A DNA stretch of 7,678 nucleotides from Candidatus Woykebacteria bacterium GWB1_45_5 (GCA_001816645.1 MHCO01000053.1:10976-18653); one strand, 5' to 3'. Positions 1 to 6,233 are shown, counted from the first letter of the stretch. Notes: generated by a model from the letters alone, not told the origin. Numbers and translations are program-made.

Positions 1-1074
1 GTCAAGAAGCCACCCACTGAATCTTCCAAAGAACCTGCAAAACAAGCCACTTCTACCGCTAAACCAAAGGAAAAAGAGACCAAACCAGAAAGAACTAAAT
101 TTGCCTACACCGACAAAGGCAATATCTGGGTTTTGGACGTAGTCACTAAAAAGAAGGCACAGGTGACCAAAGACGGTAGTGACGAAATTTATAACTCTCA
201 ACCTATCTTCTTTGATGAAAACAGCTTTACCCACTTAAAGTGCAAATCTGAAAAATGTGAGCTATGGCGAGTGGATTTTTCCGGTGAGACCTTTACAACT
301 GAACAAATAAAAAAATTCGGCGGTTTAATCAGAAGTTATGATGTCGATTCAAAGTTAAAAACCTTGATCTATCTTGCCGGAGAAGAAACATTAGCGGATC
401 AAGGCAGCGAAATCAACCGACTACACTTATTTAAATTTGATACTCAGAAAGATAAAGTTATATACGAAACCGAAGTGGTTGCTAGGGGAGGCAGTAGTGA
501 TGATGCAATCGGGACCAAAATTTCTCCTAACGGTTCTAAGATATTGTTCGTTAATACAGTAAAGCAGACCGACCAAGAGATAATTGTGATATTAGACTCT
601 GCTGGCAATAAACTTGCGACCCTTTCTGGGAAGATTACAGGGCCGGTATGGAAGGCGGATAGTAACACTTTTATTTATCGTGACATAGAAAAAGGCGTGT
701 TTAGCTACACAGTTGAAACTAAAAAAAGCGAAGAGATCAGCAACGAGACAGATTGGTCAGGACTTAGCGTCTCAGTGGATGGAAAATATTGCGCTCATAA
801 CAAAGAGTACAAGGCAGGCGATAGCGGGGTCATCGCGGACTCAGAAGTATATTTATTTGATTTGGTAACTAAAAAAGCTACTCTGATGGGAGACTCTCTG
901 GTTTATCCTGTATGGGTTAATAGTAGCTTTATTGTCACCTCTAAGCTAAAAAAATGCGCGGCTGATAATTGTGTCAGCCCGGATATGTATACGGCTGAAC
1001 CATTATTAGTTATAATAAATATTGGATCAGGTGTAAGCTATCAGGTCCAGACTAATGATACGCCATCTTATTAA
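1..1074 (+). CDS. TolB/WD40-like beta-propeller protein, 5' end missing
   Basis: The reading frame is open from the first base and ends at TAA 1072-1074, giving 357 visible codons; the true start lies upstream of the window. The first ~33 residues are a low-complexity Lys/Pro/Glu/Thr/Ser linker. After it comes a chain of propeller-type strands, for example the FAYTDKGNIWVLDVVTKK blade near codons 34-52, ISPNGSKILFV near 174-184, SVSVDGKYCAHN near 256-267, and EVYLFDLVTKKATLMG near 282-297. Such 'IWvlD..t....lT' and 'SPDGkkI.f' blades are typical of TolB-like/DPP-IV N-terminal propellers, which usually bind proteins or glycans. A linker ahead of a propeller suggests an extracytoplasmic domain tethered by an N-terminal signal or membrane anchor outside the window; this is inference. 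Two CX4C pairs (codons 81/86 and 319/324) could form disulfides. The exact function is unknown, and no catalytic residues are recognisable. Confidence 0.8.
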   Translation, partial: VKKPPTESSKEPAKQATSTAKPKEKETKPERTKFAYTDKGNIWVLDVVTKKKAQVTKDGSDEIYNSQPIFFDENSFTHLKCKSEKCELWRVDFSGETFTTEQIKKFGGLIRSYDVDSKLKTLIYLAGEETLADQGSEINRLHLFKFDTQKDKVIYETEVVARGGSSDDAIGTKISPNGSKILFVNTVKQTDQEIIVILDSAGNKLATLSGKITGPVWKADSNTFIYRDIEKGVFSYTVETKKSEEISNETDWSGLSVSVDGKYCAHNKEYKAGDSGVIADSEVYLFDLVTKKATLMGDSLVYPVWVNSSFIVTSKLKKCAADNCVSPDMYTAEPLLVIINIGSGVSYQVQTNDTPSY

Positions 1075-1095
1075 CGAGCCTTTTTATTCTAGTTT

Positions 1096-1124
1096 TTGAC
1101 AAAAAACCATCCCCAAGTTATTAT
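1096..1124 (+). promoter_or_regulatory. Sigma70-type promoter for the glycosyltransferase gene
   Basis: A perfect -35 box TTGACA (1096-1101) is followed by a 17-base spacer and a TATTAT -10 box (1119-1124), five of six matches to consensus. Transcription would start near 1131, exactly where the tandem hairpin repeat begins, leaving a leader of about 100 bases before the ATG at 1234. This is the best promoter match in the window. Confidence 0.7.
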
Positions 1125-1130
1125 CCTTGT

Positions 1131-1243
1131 GTGAAAATTGTCTAGCCCACGAAGTGGTCGCAGCAATTGTAATTTATGAAAATTGCTTAGCTCTGAAGGA
1201 GCGCAGCAGTCTCCGTAAATTTCGCAGGAATTTATGAAAATTG
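1131..1243 (+). repeat. Imperfect tandem hairpin repeat (2 copies plus start of a third)
   Basis: Copy A (1131-1175) and copy B (1176-1233) both begin with TGAAAATTG, followed by a TAGC, a GAAG core and CGCAGCA, and both end in AATTT. The next TGAAAATTGCT is the beginning of the glycosyltransferase gene itself. Each copy can fold. In copy A, CCAC/GTGG (1147-1150/1154-1157) lies inside AATTG/CAATT (1136-1140/1164-1168). In copy B, GCTC/GAGC (1190-1193/1199-1202) lies inside TGCT/AGCA (1184-1187/1205-1208). The stems differ in sequence between copies yet still pair, which suggests that structure has been kept. Function is unknown: it may be a mobile intergenic repeat or a 5' leader control element. 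Confidence 0.6.
1143..1162. repeat. 20-bp dispersed repeat, copy 1
   Basis: These 20 bases match 6261-6280 in reverse complement at 19 of 20 positions; the only mismatch is at 1146/6277. The core CCACGAAGTGG is itself a small hairpin with a 3-base loop. Copy 1 lies in the first unit of the leader repeat ahead of the glycosyltransferase, about 5.1 kb from copy 2. Confidence 0.65.
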
Positions 1244-2028
1244 CTAAAATTGTAGTCGTTCTTCCCACCTATAAAGAGCGGGAAAATATTTGGCGGCTTA
1301 TCCCGGAATTGTTTAGCCAGTTTAAGAAGTTTCCCCGGCATCATTTCCAGATTTTGGTGGTGGATGATAATAGCCCGGATGGTACAGGGGAGGAAGTTAG
1401 AAAAGCCAGCCAGCTACCCGGCTACCGAGGTAAACTCCATTTGCTGACTGGGAAAAAGCAGGGGTTGGGGGCGGCTTATATTCGAGGGTTTAAACATGCA
1501 TTAGGTAAGCTAAAAGCCGATGTAGTAGTAGAGATGGATGCTGATTTTTCCCACCGGCCCGACGAGCTGCCAAAACTGATCAATCAAATTGATAGGGGGG
1601 CCGATTTTGTTATCGGCAGCCGTTATGTTAAAGGTGGAAAGGTGCCAAAAAATTGGAACTTTTTCCGGAAAGCAAATAGTCGCTGGGGCAATCGCTTCGC
1701 CCGCTACATCGCTGGCATTGATAATGTCCGCGATTGCACGAGTGGTTTCCGGGCAATCCGCAGACAGGTTTTAGAAAAAATCGATTTAGGTGAGTTAAAA
1801 GTTCGTGGTTACTCCTTTCAAATGAATCTTTTGTACAAAGCTTTTGTACTTGGTGCAAAAATTAAAGAAGTGCCGATAAATTTTCAGGAAAGAACTTGGG
1901 GACATACCAAAATCGGCCCAACTGATATAGTTGAATTTATGTGGAATAGTCTGAAACTTCGTCTTGAGCAGGGTTTGGTAATGACTGGGAAGAGATCAAC
2001 TATGAAGAGAGTTATCGAGCGAGGTTGA
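1234..2028 (+). CDS. Family 2 glycosyltransferase, polyprenyl-phosphate mannose synthase (DPM1) type
   Basis: This 264-residue protein has the GT-A fold signature of the DPM1 branch of GT2: VVLPTYKERENI (8-19), the nucleotide-binding VVDDNSPDGTG (42-52), GLGAAYIRGF (77-86), the metal-binding MDADFSH (101-107, DxD at 102-104), FVIGSRYVKGG (125-135), and DCTSGFRAIRR (167-177). Family members transfer mannose (sometimes glucose or another sugar) from a nucleotide sugar to polyprenyl or dolichyl phosphate at the cytoplasmic membrane face. There is no C-terminal membrane segment, and the length matches the short soluble DPM1 form, so membrane contact would be peripheral. The ATG at 1234 is chosen because AGGA (1226-1229) lies 4 bases upstream and the family motif starts immediately after; the gene ends with TGA. 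The donor sugar cannot be read from sequence. Together with GalE downstream it suggests envelope glycan assembly. Confidence 0.9.
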   Translation: MKIAKIVVVLPTYKERENIWRLIPELFSQFKKFPRHHFQILVVDDNSPDGTGEEVRKASQLPGYRGKLHLLTGKKQGLGAAYIRGFKHALGKLKADVVVEMDADFSHRPDELPKLINQIDRGADFVIGSRYVKGGKVPKNWNFFRKANSRWGNRFARYIAGIDNVRDCTSGFRAIRRQVLEKIDLGELKVRGYSFQMNLLYKAFVLGAKIKEVPINFQERTWGHTKIGPTDIVEFMWNSLKLRLEQGLVMTGKRSTMKRVIERG

Positions 2029-2098
2029 TTATTACCCTATAACACCGAGGACTGCCTTTTACATTATAGTCTGAGGGATAAAAGGAGAATTTAACTTT

Positions 2099-2125
2099 AT
2101 GTCTCGCGCTGCCCGCGTGACGTAA
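2099..2125 (+). CDS. Possible 8-codon leader peptide ahead of galE
   Basis: A strong Shine-Dalgarno-like AAAGGAG (2081-2087) stands 11 bases before an ATG that opens the micro-ORF MSRAARVT, ending with TAA at 2123-2125. The ORF contains a small CGCG/CGCG hairpin (2105-2108/2114-2117). Its stop codon is the first part of the 5' arm of the stem that covers the galE start, so a ribosome finishing here would be placed to open that stem. A weak -10-like TATAGT lies at 2065-2070 without a clear -35. There is no independent evidence of translation; an ORF this short can arise by chance. Confidence 0.25.
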   Translation: MSRAARVT

Positions 2126-2174
2126 TTTCAAATAGAGCTTATTATTAGGAACGCTAGAGTAATTTGAAATTATG
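2121..2174 (+). promoter_or_regulatory. Inverted repeat that pairs with the galE start codon
   Basis: TAATTTCAAAT (2123-2133) is the perfect reverse complement of ATTTGAAATTA (2162-2172). In RNA a G-U pair (2122/2173) and a C-G pair (2121/2174) extend this to 13 base pairs around a 28-base loop, so the whole ATG (2172-2174) is in the stem. An AGGA (2147-2150) lies in the loop, too far from the ATG for a normal ribosome site. It could be a translational control hairpin; a DNA operator or the ends of a small non-autonomous element are alternatives. Confidence 0.5.
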
Positions 2175-3089
2175 AAAATACTAGTTACTGGGGGTGCTGG
2201 ATTCATTGGTTCCTATGTAACAAGACAATTACTTGATAAGGACCACGAGGTAGTGGTTTACGATGATTTAAGCCGGGGATTCAAGAAGCTGGTTGATCAG
2301 CGAGCTACCTTTATTCAGGGGCCAGTTTTAGACAAGAATGAGTTAACGAAGGCGTTGAAAGGTGTTGATGCGGTGGTCCATATGGCCGCTTTTATTATTG
2401 TTCCCGAAAGTGTCGAAAAACCTCATCTTTATTGGGAAAACAATGTGGTTGGCACCGAAACTTTATTGGAAGCAATGAGAGAAGCGACTGTAAACAAAAT
2501 CATTTTTTCTTCTTCGGCAACGGTTTACGGTGATCCAGATAAGTTGCCGCTTACAGAAAGCTCACCGGTCAAAAAAGCAACCAATCCCTACGGTCAGACC
2601 AAGATTGAGATGGAGAAGTTGATCGAGGCCGAGCATAAAAAACGTGGTTTATCGGCAATAATCCTGCGTTATTTTAATCCTTATGGGCCGAATGAGTTGC
2701 ACCAACCCGAGACCCATGCTATTCCAAATTTTATTAAAGCCACACTTGCTAAAAAACCAATCCCTTTATATTGGAAGGGTGGGCAGATCCGCGACTTTAT
2801 TTATGTTGAAGATCTAGCCGCTGCTCATATCGCCCCACTTTCTTTAGAAGGCTCCCATATATTTAATGTTGGTACTGGAGAAGGGACCAAGGTTATCGAT
2901 ATAGTTAATAAAATTTTTGAGAATGTCGGCTACAAAGTACCTATCCAGGATTTAGGCGACCGTCCCGGTGATGTACCGGCAAATTATACGAGCGCGGAGA
3001 AGATCCAAAAAGAACTTGGTTGGAAAGCGAAAGTTTCTTTGGAAGAAGGGTTGAAGAGGACGGTTGAGTTTTTCAAGAATCTAAAATAA
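2172..3089 (+). CDS. galE: NAD-dependent UDP-glucose 4-epimerase-like protein
   Basis: This 305-residue extended short-chain dehydrogenase/reductase has TGGAGFIGS (6-14), the Rossmann NAD-binding loop; YDDLSRG (30-36), with acidic residues favouring NAD over NADP; VVHMAAF (68-74); FSSSATVYG (112-120), holding the catalytic Ser/Thr; and the Y140-x3-K144 catalytic pair in NPYGQTK. LRYFNPYGP (165-173), GGQIRDFIYVEDLA (203-216) and FNVGTGEGTKV (231-241) are classic GalE motifs. GalE interconverts UDP-glucose and UDP-galactose, and some relatives act on UDP-GlcNAc/UDP-GalNAc or uronic acids; substrate choice is not settled here. At 305 residues it is shorter than the E. coli enzyme and resembles the compact GalE forms of many bacteria and archaea. 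The ATG directly precedes MKILVTGG, so the start is secure, although no close Shine-Dalgarno is present. It follows the glycosyltransferase gene by 143 bases. Confidence 0.88.
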   Translation: MKILVTGGAGFIGSYVTRQLLDKDHEVVVYDDLSRGFKKLVDQRATFIQGPVLDKNELTKALKGVDAVVHMAAFIIVPESVEKPHLYWENNVVGTETLLEAMREATVNKIIFSSSATVYGDPDKLPLTESSPVKKATNPYGQTKIEMEKLIEAEHKKRGLSAIILRYFNPYGPNELHQPETHAIPNFIKATLAKKPIPLYWKGGQIRDFIYVEDLAAAHIAPLSLEGSHIFNVGTGEGTKVIDIVNKIFENVGYKVPIQDLGDRPGDVPANYTSAEKIQKELGWKAKVSLEEGLKRTVEFFKNLK

Positions 3090-3302
3090 TTGCTTACTTC
3101 TTTTGCTTGTGCAAAAAGAAGGTAACAAGAAAAGCACAGCCAATGCTTCGTCGGCTGTTGGAACTAAGCAAAAAAAGCTTCGGGACATCCTCTGGAATTC
3201 CCTCGCAAAGCCTCGATCAGTTCCAGTTTCCTCTTTGCTTTTTTGCAAGTCCAAAAAACGCCAACTCCGCAAAGGCATTTAGGGATATGATCTCAAAGTA
3301 GA
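3090..3302. repeat. Fold-prone, repeat-like intergenic spacer
   Basis: No credible gene is seen in these 213 bases. The spacer is full of short inverted repeats: the 3094-3125 hairpin (own entry); CAGCC/GGCTG around 3137-3157; TGGAACT/AGTTCCA (3159-3165/3219-3225); GCAAAAAAAGC/GCTTTTTTGC (3168-3178/3237-3246, one bulge); CTTTGC/GCAAAG (3233-3238/3269-3274); and TCTCAA/TTGAGA (3291-3296/3303-3308). The density of pairing arms and the open frames on both strands suggest a decayed or mosaic mobile repeat rather than random spacer. No U-rich tract follows any stem, so none looks like an intrinsic terminator. Confidence 0.45.
3094..3125. repeat. Hairpin just after galE
   Basis: The 5' arm (3094-3106) pairs with 3111-3125 around a TTGT loop, giving 13 base pairs with one bulged A and one bulged G on the 3' side. 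It starts 4 bases after the galE stop codon. No T-run follows on either strand, so a Rho-independent terminator is not supported; it could stabilise the galE mRNA 3' end or be part of the repeat mosaic. Confidence 0.5.
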
Positions 3303-3338
3303 TTGAGAATGTACATAATGATTGCTTGGCCGCTTAAC

Positions 3339-3367
3339 TTGCAAAGTAGTTGGTTGTATGCTAAGAT
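3339..3367 (+). promoter_or_regulatory. Candidate promoter for glmR-glmS
   Basis: TTGCAA (3339-3344), a 17-base spacer and TAAGAT (3362-3367) preceded by TGC (3359-3361) form an extended -10 promoter with four of six matches in each box. Transcription would begin near 3374, giving a leader of about 22 bases before the ATG at 3396. A TATAAT string at 3386-3391 is too close to the ATG and lacks a partner -35. Confidence 0.4.
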
Positions 3368-3395
3368 AGACCCTCTTGTTCGGAATATAATTTTT

Positions 3396-4400
3396 ATGAA
3401 GCAAGTAAGCAAGGAAAAAAATTCCAAGGCCGATTCCAATCCCAAGATTGTCGTTATTGGTGGAGGTACCGGTATACATAGCTTGCTGCGAGGCTTGAAA
3501 AGATACACCGAAAATATCACGGCAATTGTTAGCATGATGGACTCGGGTGGCTCTTCGGGTCGCCTGCGTGATGAGTTTGGCCATCTCCCTCCCGGCGATA
3601 GTCGCCAAGCTTTGATCGCTTTGACCGCCGACGAGCGTTCATCAATTCTGCTGCGCCAACTTTTTAATTACCGTTTTTCTAAAGGCCAGGGTTTGGAGGG
3701 TCACTCGTTCGGTAATTTATTTTTAACTGCTCTTACTGATATTACTGGTGGAGTAGATAAGGCAATTGCCCAGGCTGGACGACTTTTGGGTATAAAGGGT
3801 AAGGTGCTGCCGGTTACGCTGACCCATTCCAATCTGATTGCTAGGCTGGAGGATGGGACAGAACTGGTTGGGGAGAGCAAAATCGATGTTAGAGACGAGA
3901 AGCCGGATGTACCAATCGATTATGTTTACCTAGACCCAAAGGCGTACGCCTATCCGCCAGTGGTTGAAGCAATTGAAGAAGCCGACGTGGTCGTTCTTGG
4001 CCCAGGCGATCTTTACACGAGTATCATCCCCAATCTTTTAGTCGAAGGAATAGTAGAGGCGATTAATTATTCAAAAGCGAAAAAAGTTTATATTTGCAAT
4101 CTAATGACCAGACACGGAGAGTCTGATGGTTTCAAAGCCAACGATTTTACCAAAGAAATTAAAAATTATCTGGAAAACGGTAAGCTAGATTACGTGGTTC
4201 TAAACAAAAGTAACTTCCCGGAAAAAATTCTCAAAAGATATGCTGGGGAAAAAGCTTACCCGGTTGAGTTAGACTTAGCTGCCTGCAAAAAACTCACTAA
4301 AAACCAGATCGTCAAGGATTTGGCCGCCCCTGGTAACTTAATCCGCCACGACGAAGGAAAAATCGCGAGAACAATCATTGATATAGCCGCTAAAAGCTGA
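3396..4400 (+). CDS. glmR: GlmR/YvcK-family (gluconeogenesis factor, UPF0052/CofD-like) protein
   Basis: From the ATG at 3396 the product is 334 residues, the usual family size. It shows IVVIGGGTGIHSLLRGLK (18-35, the nucleotide-sugar-binding glycine loop), MMDSGGSSGRLRDEFGHLPPGDSRQ (48-71), GHSFGNLFL (102-110), VVVLGPGDLYTSIIPNLL (198-215) and CNLMTRHGESDGF (234-246), all YvcK hallmarks that separate it from true CofD. The frame stays open upstream to 3303, but those 31 codons have no family similarity and overlap the likely promoter. In Bacillus subtilis this protein binds UDP-GlcNAc and, when that pool is low, stimulates GlmS; it is needed for growth on gluconeogenic carbon. Here it lies 3 bases ahead of glmS, a direct genomic match to that partnership. 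It is cytoplasmic. The gene stops with TGA. No Shine-Dalgarno is evident. Confidence 0.88.
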   Translation: MKQVSKEKNSKADSNPKIVVIGGGTGIHSLLRGLKRYTENITAIVSMMDSGGSSGRLRDEFGHLPPGDSRQALIALTADERSSILLRQLFNYRFSKGQGLEGHSFGNLFLTALTDITGGVDKAIAQAGRLLGIKGKVLPVTLTHSNLIARLEDGTELVGESKIDVRDEKPDVPIDYVYLDPKAYAYPPVVEAIEEADVVVLGPGDLYTSIIPNLLVEGIVEAINYSKAKKVYICNLMTRHGESDGFKANDFTKEIKNYLENGKLDYVVLNKSNFPEKILKRYAGEKAYPVELDLAACKKLTKNQIVKDLAAPGNLIRHDEGKIARTIIDIAAKS

Positions 4401-4403
4401 CAG

Positions 4404-6233
4404 ATGTGTGGGATTTTTGGTTACATTGGTGCTAAAAATAACGCCGCAAAGTTAGTTTTGGAGGGCCTTAAAGCCCTTGAGTACCGCGGTTATGACAGCT
4501 GGGGAGTGGCGGTTGTTAGGGAACAGCGAACACCCCCCTATGCTAAGGCTTCGGCGGACGGGGCAAATAGTAAACAGCTTGGTAAAATCGTAATAGAAAA
4601 GCGTGTCGGGAAGATTGGAGACTCCTTTCTAAATTCTAAATTCTCAATTATAAACTCAAATGCTGCTATTGGTCACACTCGTTGGGCGACCCATGGTGGT
4701 GTTACGCAAGCCAATGCTCACCCTCATACTGATTGCAACAACACACTGGCTTTAGTTCACAATGGGATCGTTGAAAACTGGCAACCACTAAAGACACAGT
4801 TAATGAGCCTGGGCCATAAATTTAGATCAGAAACAGACACGGAGGCGATCGCTCATCTCGTCGAGGAGGAAATGAAGAAGAGAGGCTTCGTAGGTTCGGT
4901 TCGAGACGCTTTTAAAAAACTAGCTGGTTTGAACGCAGTAGCGGTTCTTTCTCTGGATGGGCAAATTGCTGTTGCTAAAAACGGCTCACCGATCTGTTTG
5001 GGTATCGGAAAGAAAGAATATTTTATTGCTTCCGACGCAGTAGCGATTTTGCCACATACCAAAAAGGTTGTTTTTCTTGAAGACGGTCAAGGAGCTTTGA
5101 TAAATAAAGGAGGCGTCAAGGTTTTTGACTTAAATACTGGACGACCGATTGTCAAAAGACCGACGCATCTTAAGTGGTCGGTGGAGGCTGTGGAGCTTGG
5201 AAGATACCCTCATTACATGCTCAAAGAAATTTACGAGCAGCCGAAAGTTATTTTAAATATTGCGGAAAATTACAAGGATCAAATCGGGGGGCTGGCTTCT
5301 TTGATTAAAGAATCTTACGGTACATATATGGTTGGTTGTGGTACCGCTGCTTACGCTGCTTTGGTAGGTAGTTACCTTTTTTCCAGAATCGCCGCTCGTC
5401 ACGTCAATTTTTCTGTTGGAAGTGAGTTTGGTTACCTTACCCATTTCCTGACTCCGAAAAGTCTAGTAATTGCTCTTTCCCAATCTGGCGAAACGATTGA
5501 CATAATAGATTCGGTAAGAGCCGCTAAAGAAAAAAGTGCAAAAATCGCTTGTTTGGTAAACAATCTTGGCTCAACTTTATACCGAATGTCCGACTACAAG
5601 ATTCTTCTCGGTGCTGGGCCGGAAAAATGCGTTTGTGCAACAAAAAGCTACGTCGCCAAGCTAACCATTTTGCTGCTCCTAGCTTACGCCATGAACGATG
5701 GGTTGGTTGGAGGGACGCAACTAGTTAGGAAAGCAAGCCAGGCAGCTGAAGAAATTTTGAAGAAAAAATATGTCGAAGATATTAAAAAACTTGCCCAGAA
5801 AATTTCAAAACATGATCATATCTACGTTATCGGTCGAGGTTTGAACTACCCAACTGCTCTCGAGGCGGCTTTAAAAATAAAGGAAGTTAGCTATATACAC
5901 GCCGAAGGATTTGCTGCCGGTGAACTAAAGCATGGAGTAATTGCCCTAATTGAAAAAGGTACGCCAGTTTTAGTTTTCGCCCCCAATGATGAAACGTACG
6001 AGGCGATTATTTCCGGTGCTACTGAGATAAAAAGCCGCGGCGGTTTTATAATTGGTGTTTCACCAAAAAGCGACCCAGTATTTGATGTCCGGCTGCCTGT
6101 TGCGGATGTTGGTGATGCTTCGCCAATTGTTAACGTAGTAGTAGCTCAACTTCTCGCTTACTTTTTGGCTTTGGAGCGAAAAGCAGATCCGGATAAGCCG
6201 AGGAATTTAGCGAAAAGTGTTACTGTGAGATAG
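4404..6233 (+). CDS. glmS: Glutamine-fructose-6-phosphate aminotransferase (isomerising)
   Basis: This 609-residue enzyme converts fructose-6-phosphate and glutamine to glucosamine-6-phosphate and glutamate, the first step to UDP-GlcNAc. The start is fixed by MCGIFGY: Cys2 becomes the N-terminal nucleophile of the glutaminase domain. Other glutaminase motifs are LEYRGYDSWG (25-34), HTRWATHGG (91-99), HNGIVEN (119-125) and SETDTEAIAHL (142-152). The first SIS domain has MVGCGTAAYAA (309-319) and ALSQSGETIDI (357-367). The second has VIGRGLNYPTALEAALKIKE (475-494) and HAEGFAAGELKHG (499-511). The C-terminal tail DPDKPRNLAKSVTVR carries the active-site lysine (604). All key residues are present, so it should be active. 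Between the conserved DSWGVAVV and HTRWATHG blocks it is longer than E. coli GlmS because of two insertions (own entries). It sits 3 bases after glmR without a clear ribosome site, suggesting translational coupling. No glmS ribozyme core is recognisable in the short leader. Confidence 0.95.
   Translation: MCGIFGYIGAKNNAAKLVLEGLKALEYRGYDSWGVAVVREQRTPPYAKASADGANSKQLGKIVIEKRVGKIGDSFLNSKFSIINSNAAIGHTRWATHGGVTQANAHPHTDCNNTLALVHNGIVENWQPLKTQLMSLGHKFRSETDTEAIAHLVEEEMKKRGFVGSVRDAFKKLAGLNAVAVLSLDGQIAVAKNGSPICLGIGKKEYFIASDAVAILPHTKKVVFLEDGQGALINKGGVKVFDLNTGRPIVKRPTHLKWSVEAVELGRYPHYMLKEIYEQPKVILNIAENYKDQIGGLASLIKESYGTYMVGCGTAAYAALVGSYLFSRIAARHVNFSVGSEFGYLTHFLTPKSLVIALSQSGETIDIIDSVRAAKEKSAKIACLVNNLGSTLYRMSDYKILLGAGPEKCVCATKSYVAKLTILLLLAYAMNDGLVGGTQLVRKASQAAEEILKKKYVEDIKKLAQKISKHDHIYVIGRGLNYPTALEAALKIKEVSYIHAEGFAAGELKHGVIALIEKGTPVLVFAPNDETYEAIISGATEIKSRGGFIIGVSPKSDPVFDVRLPVADVGDASPIVNVVVAQLLAYFLALERKADPDKPRNLAKSVTVR
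4521..4583 (+). repeat. Repeat-like DNA read in frame inside glmS (residues 40-60)
   Basis: This stretch encodes EQRTPPYAKASADGANSKQLG, placed between AVV (36-38) and the next family-like segment IVIEKRVGKIGD. E. coli GlmS has no equivalent. The DNA core 4533-4563 begins with a run of C, ends with a run of G and has GCT/GGC-type arms in between, making an imperfect palindrome, unlike the neighbouring coding sequence. From memory, PPYAKASADG-like peptides recur in unrelated predicted proteins of Patescibacteria, where they come from a dispersed GC-rich palindromic repeat; that link is not verified here. The insertion preserves frame and lies in a variable surface part of the glutaminase domain. 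Confidence 0.55.
4629..4663 (+). repeat. AT-rich insertion inside glmS (residues 76-86)
   Basis: The bases encode LNSKFSIINSN just ahead of AAIGHTRWATHG. The DNA contains AAATTCT twice in tandem (4631-4637, 4638-4644) and then a diverged AT-rich continuation. It looks like low-complexity spacer DNA rather than a conserved protein segment. It increases the length of a loop that is already variable in the family, so it is probably tolerated. An alternative is ordinary loop divergence. Confidence 0.35.

Noticed and set aside
444..668. Antisense open frames within the propeller gene and other genes
   Set aside because: They are shadows of well-supported genes, with no family motifs of their own.
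1176..1190. Four-codon MKIA upstream ORF as a real leader peptide
   Set aside because: No Shine-Dalgarno and best explained as a repeat copy of the true start region; kept only as part of the repeat finding.
1131..1243. CRISPR-like array
   Set aside because: Only two and a part units, unequal lengths, diverged repeats and no spacers or cas genes.
3094..3125. Rho-independent terminator after galE
   Set aside because: Good hairpin but no T-tract downstream on either strand.
3107..3301. 64-codon open frame on + (and an overlapping 65-codon frame on -) in the galE-glmR spacer
   Set aside because: Both are low-complexity, resemble no protein family and lie over nested inverted repeats; they are better explained as open frames through repeat DNA.
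3303..3395. Upstream extension of glmR from a TTG at 3303
   Set aside because: The 31 extra residues lack family similarity, overlap the likely promoter, and the ATG at 3396 gives the normal YvcK length.
4380..4403. glmS ribozyme or riboswitch
   Set aside because: Only 3 bases separate glmR and glmS; there is no room for the ribozyme core, and none is seen at the end of glmR.
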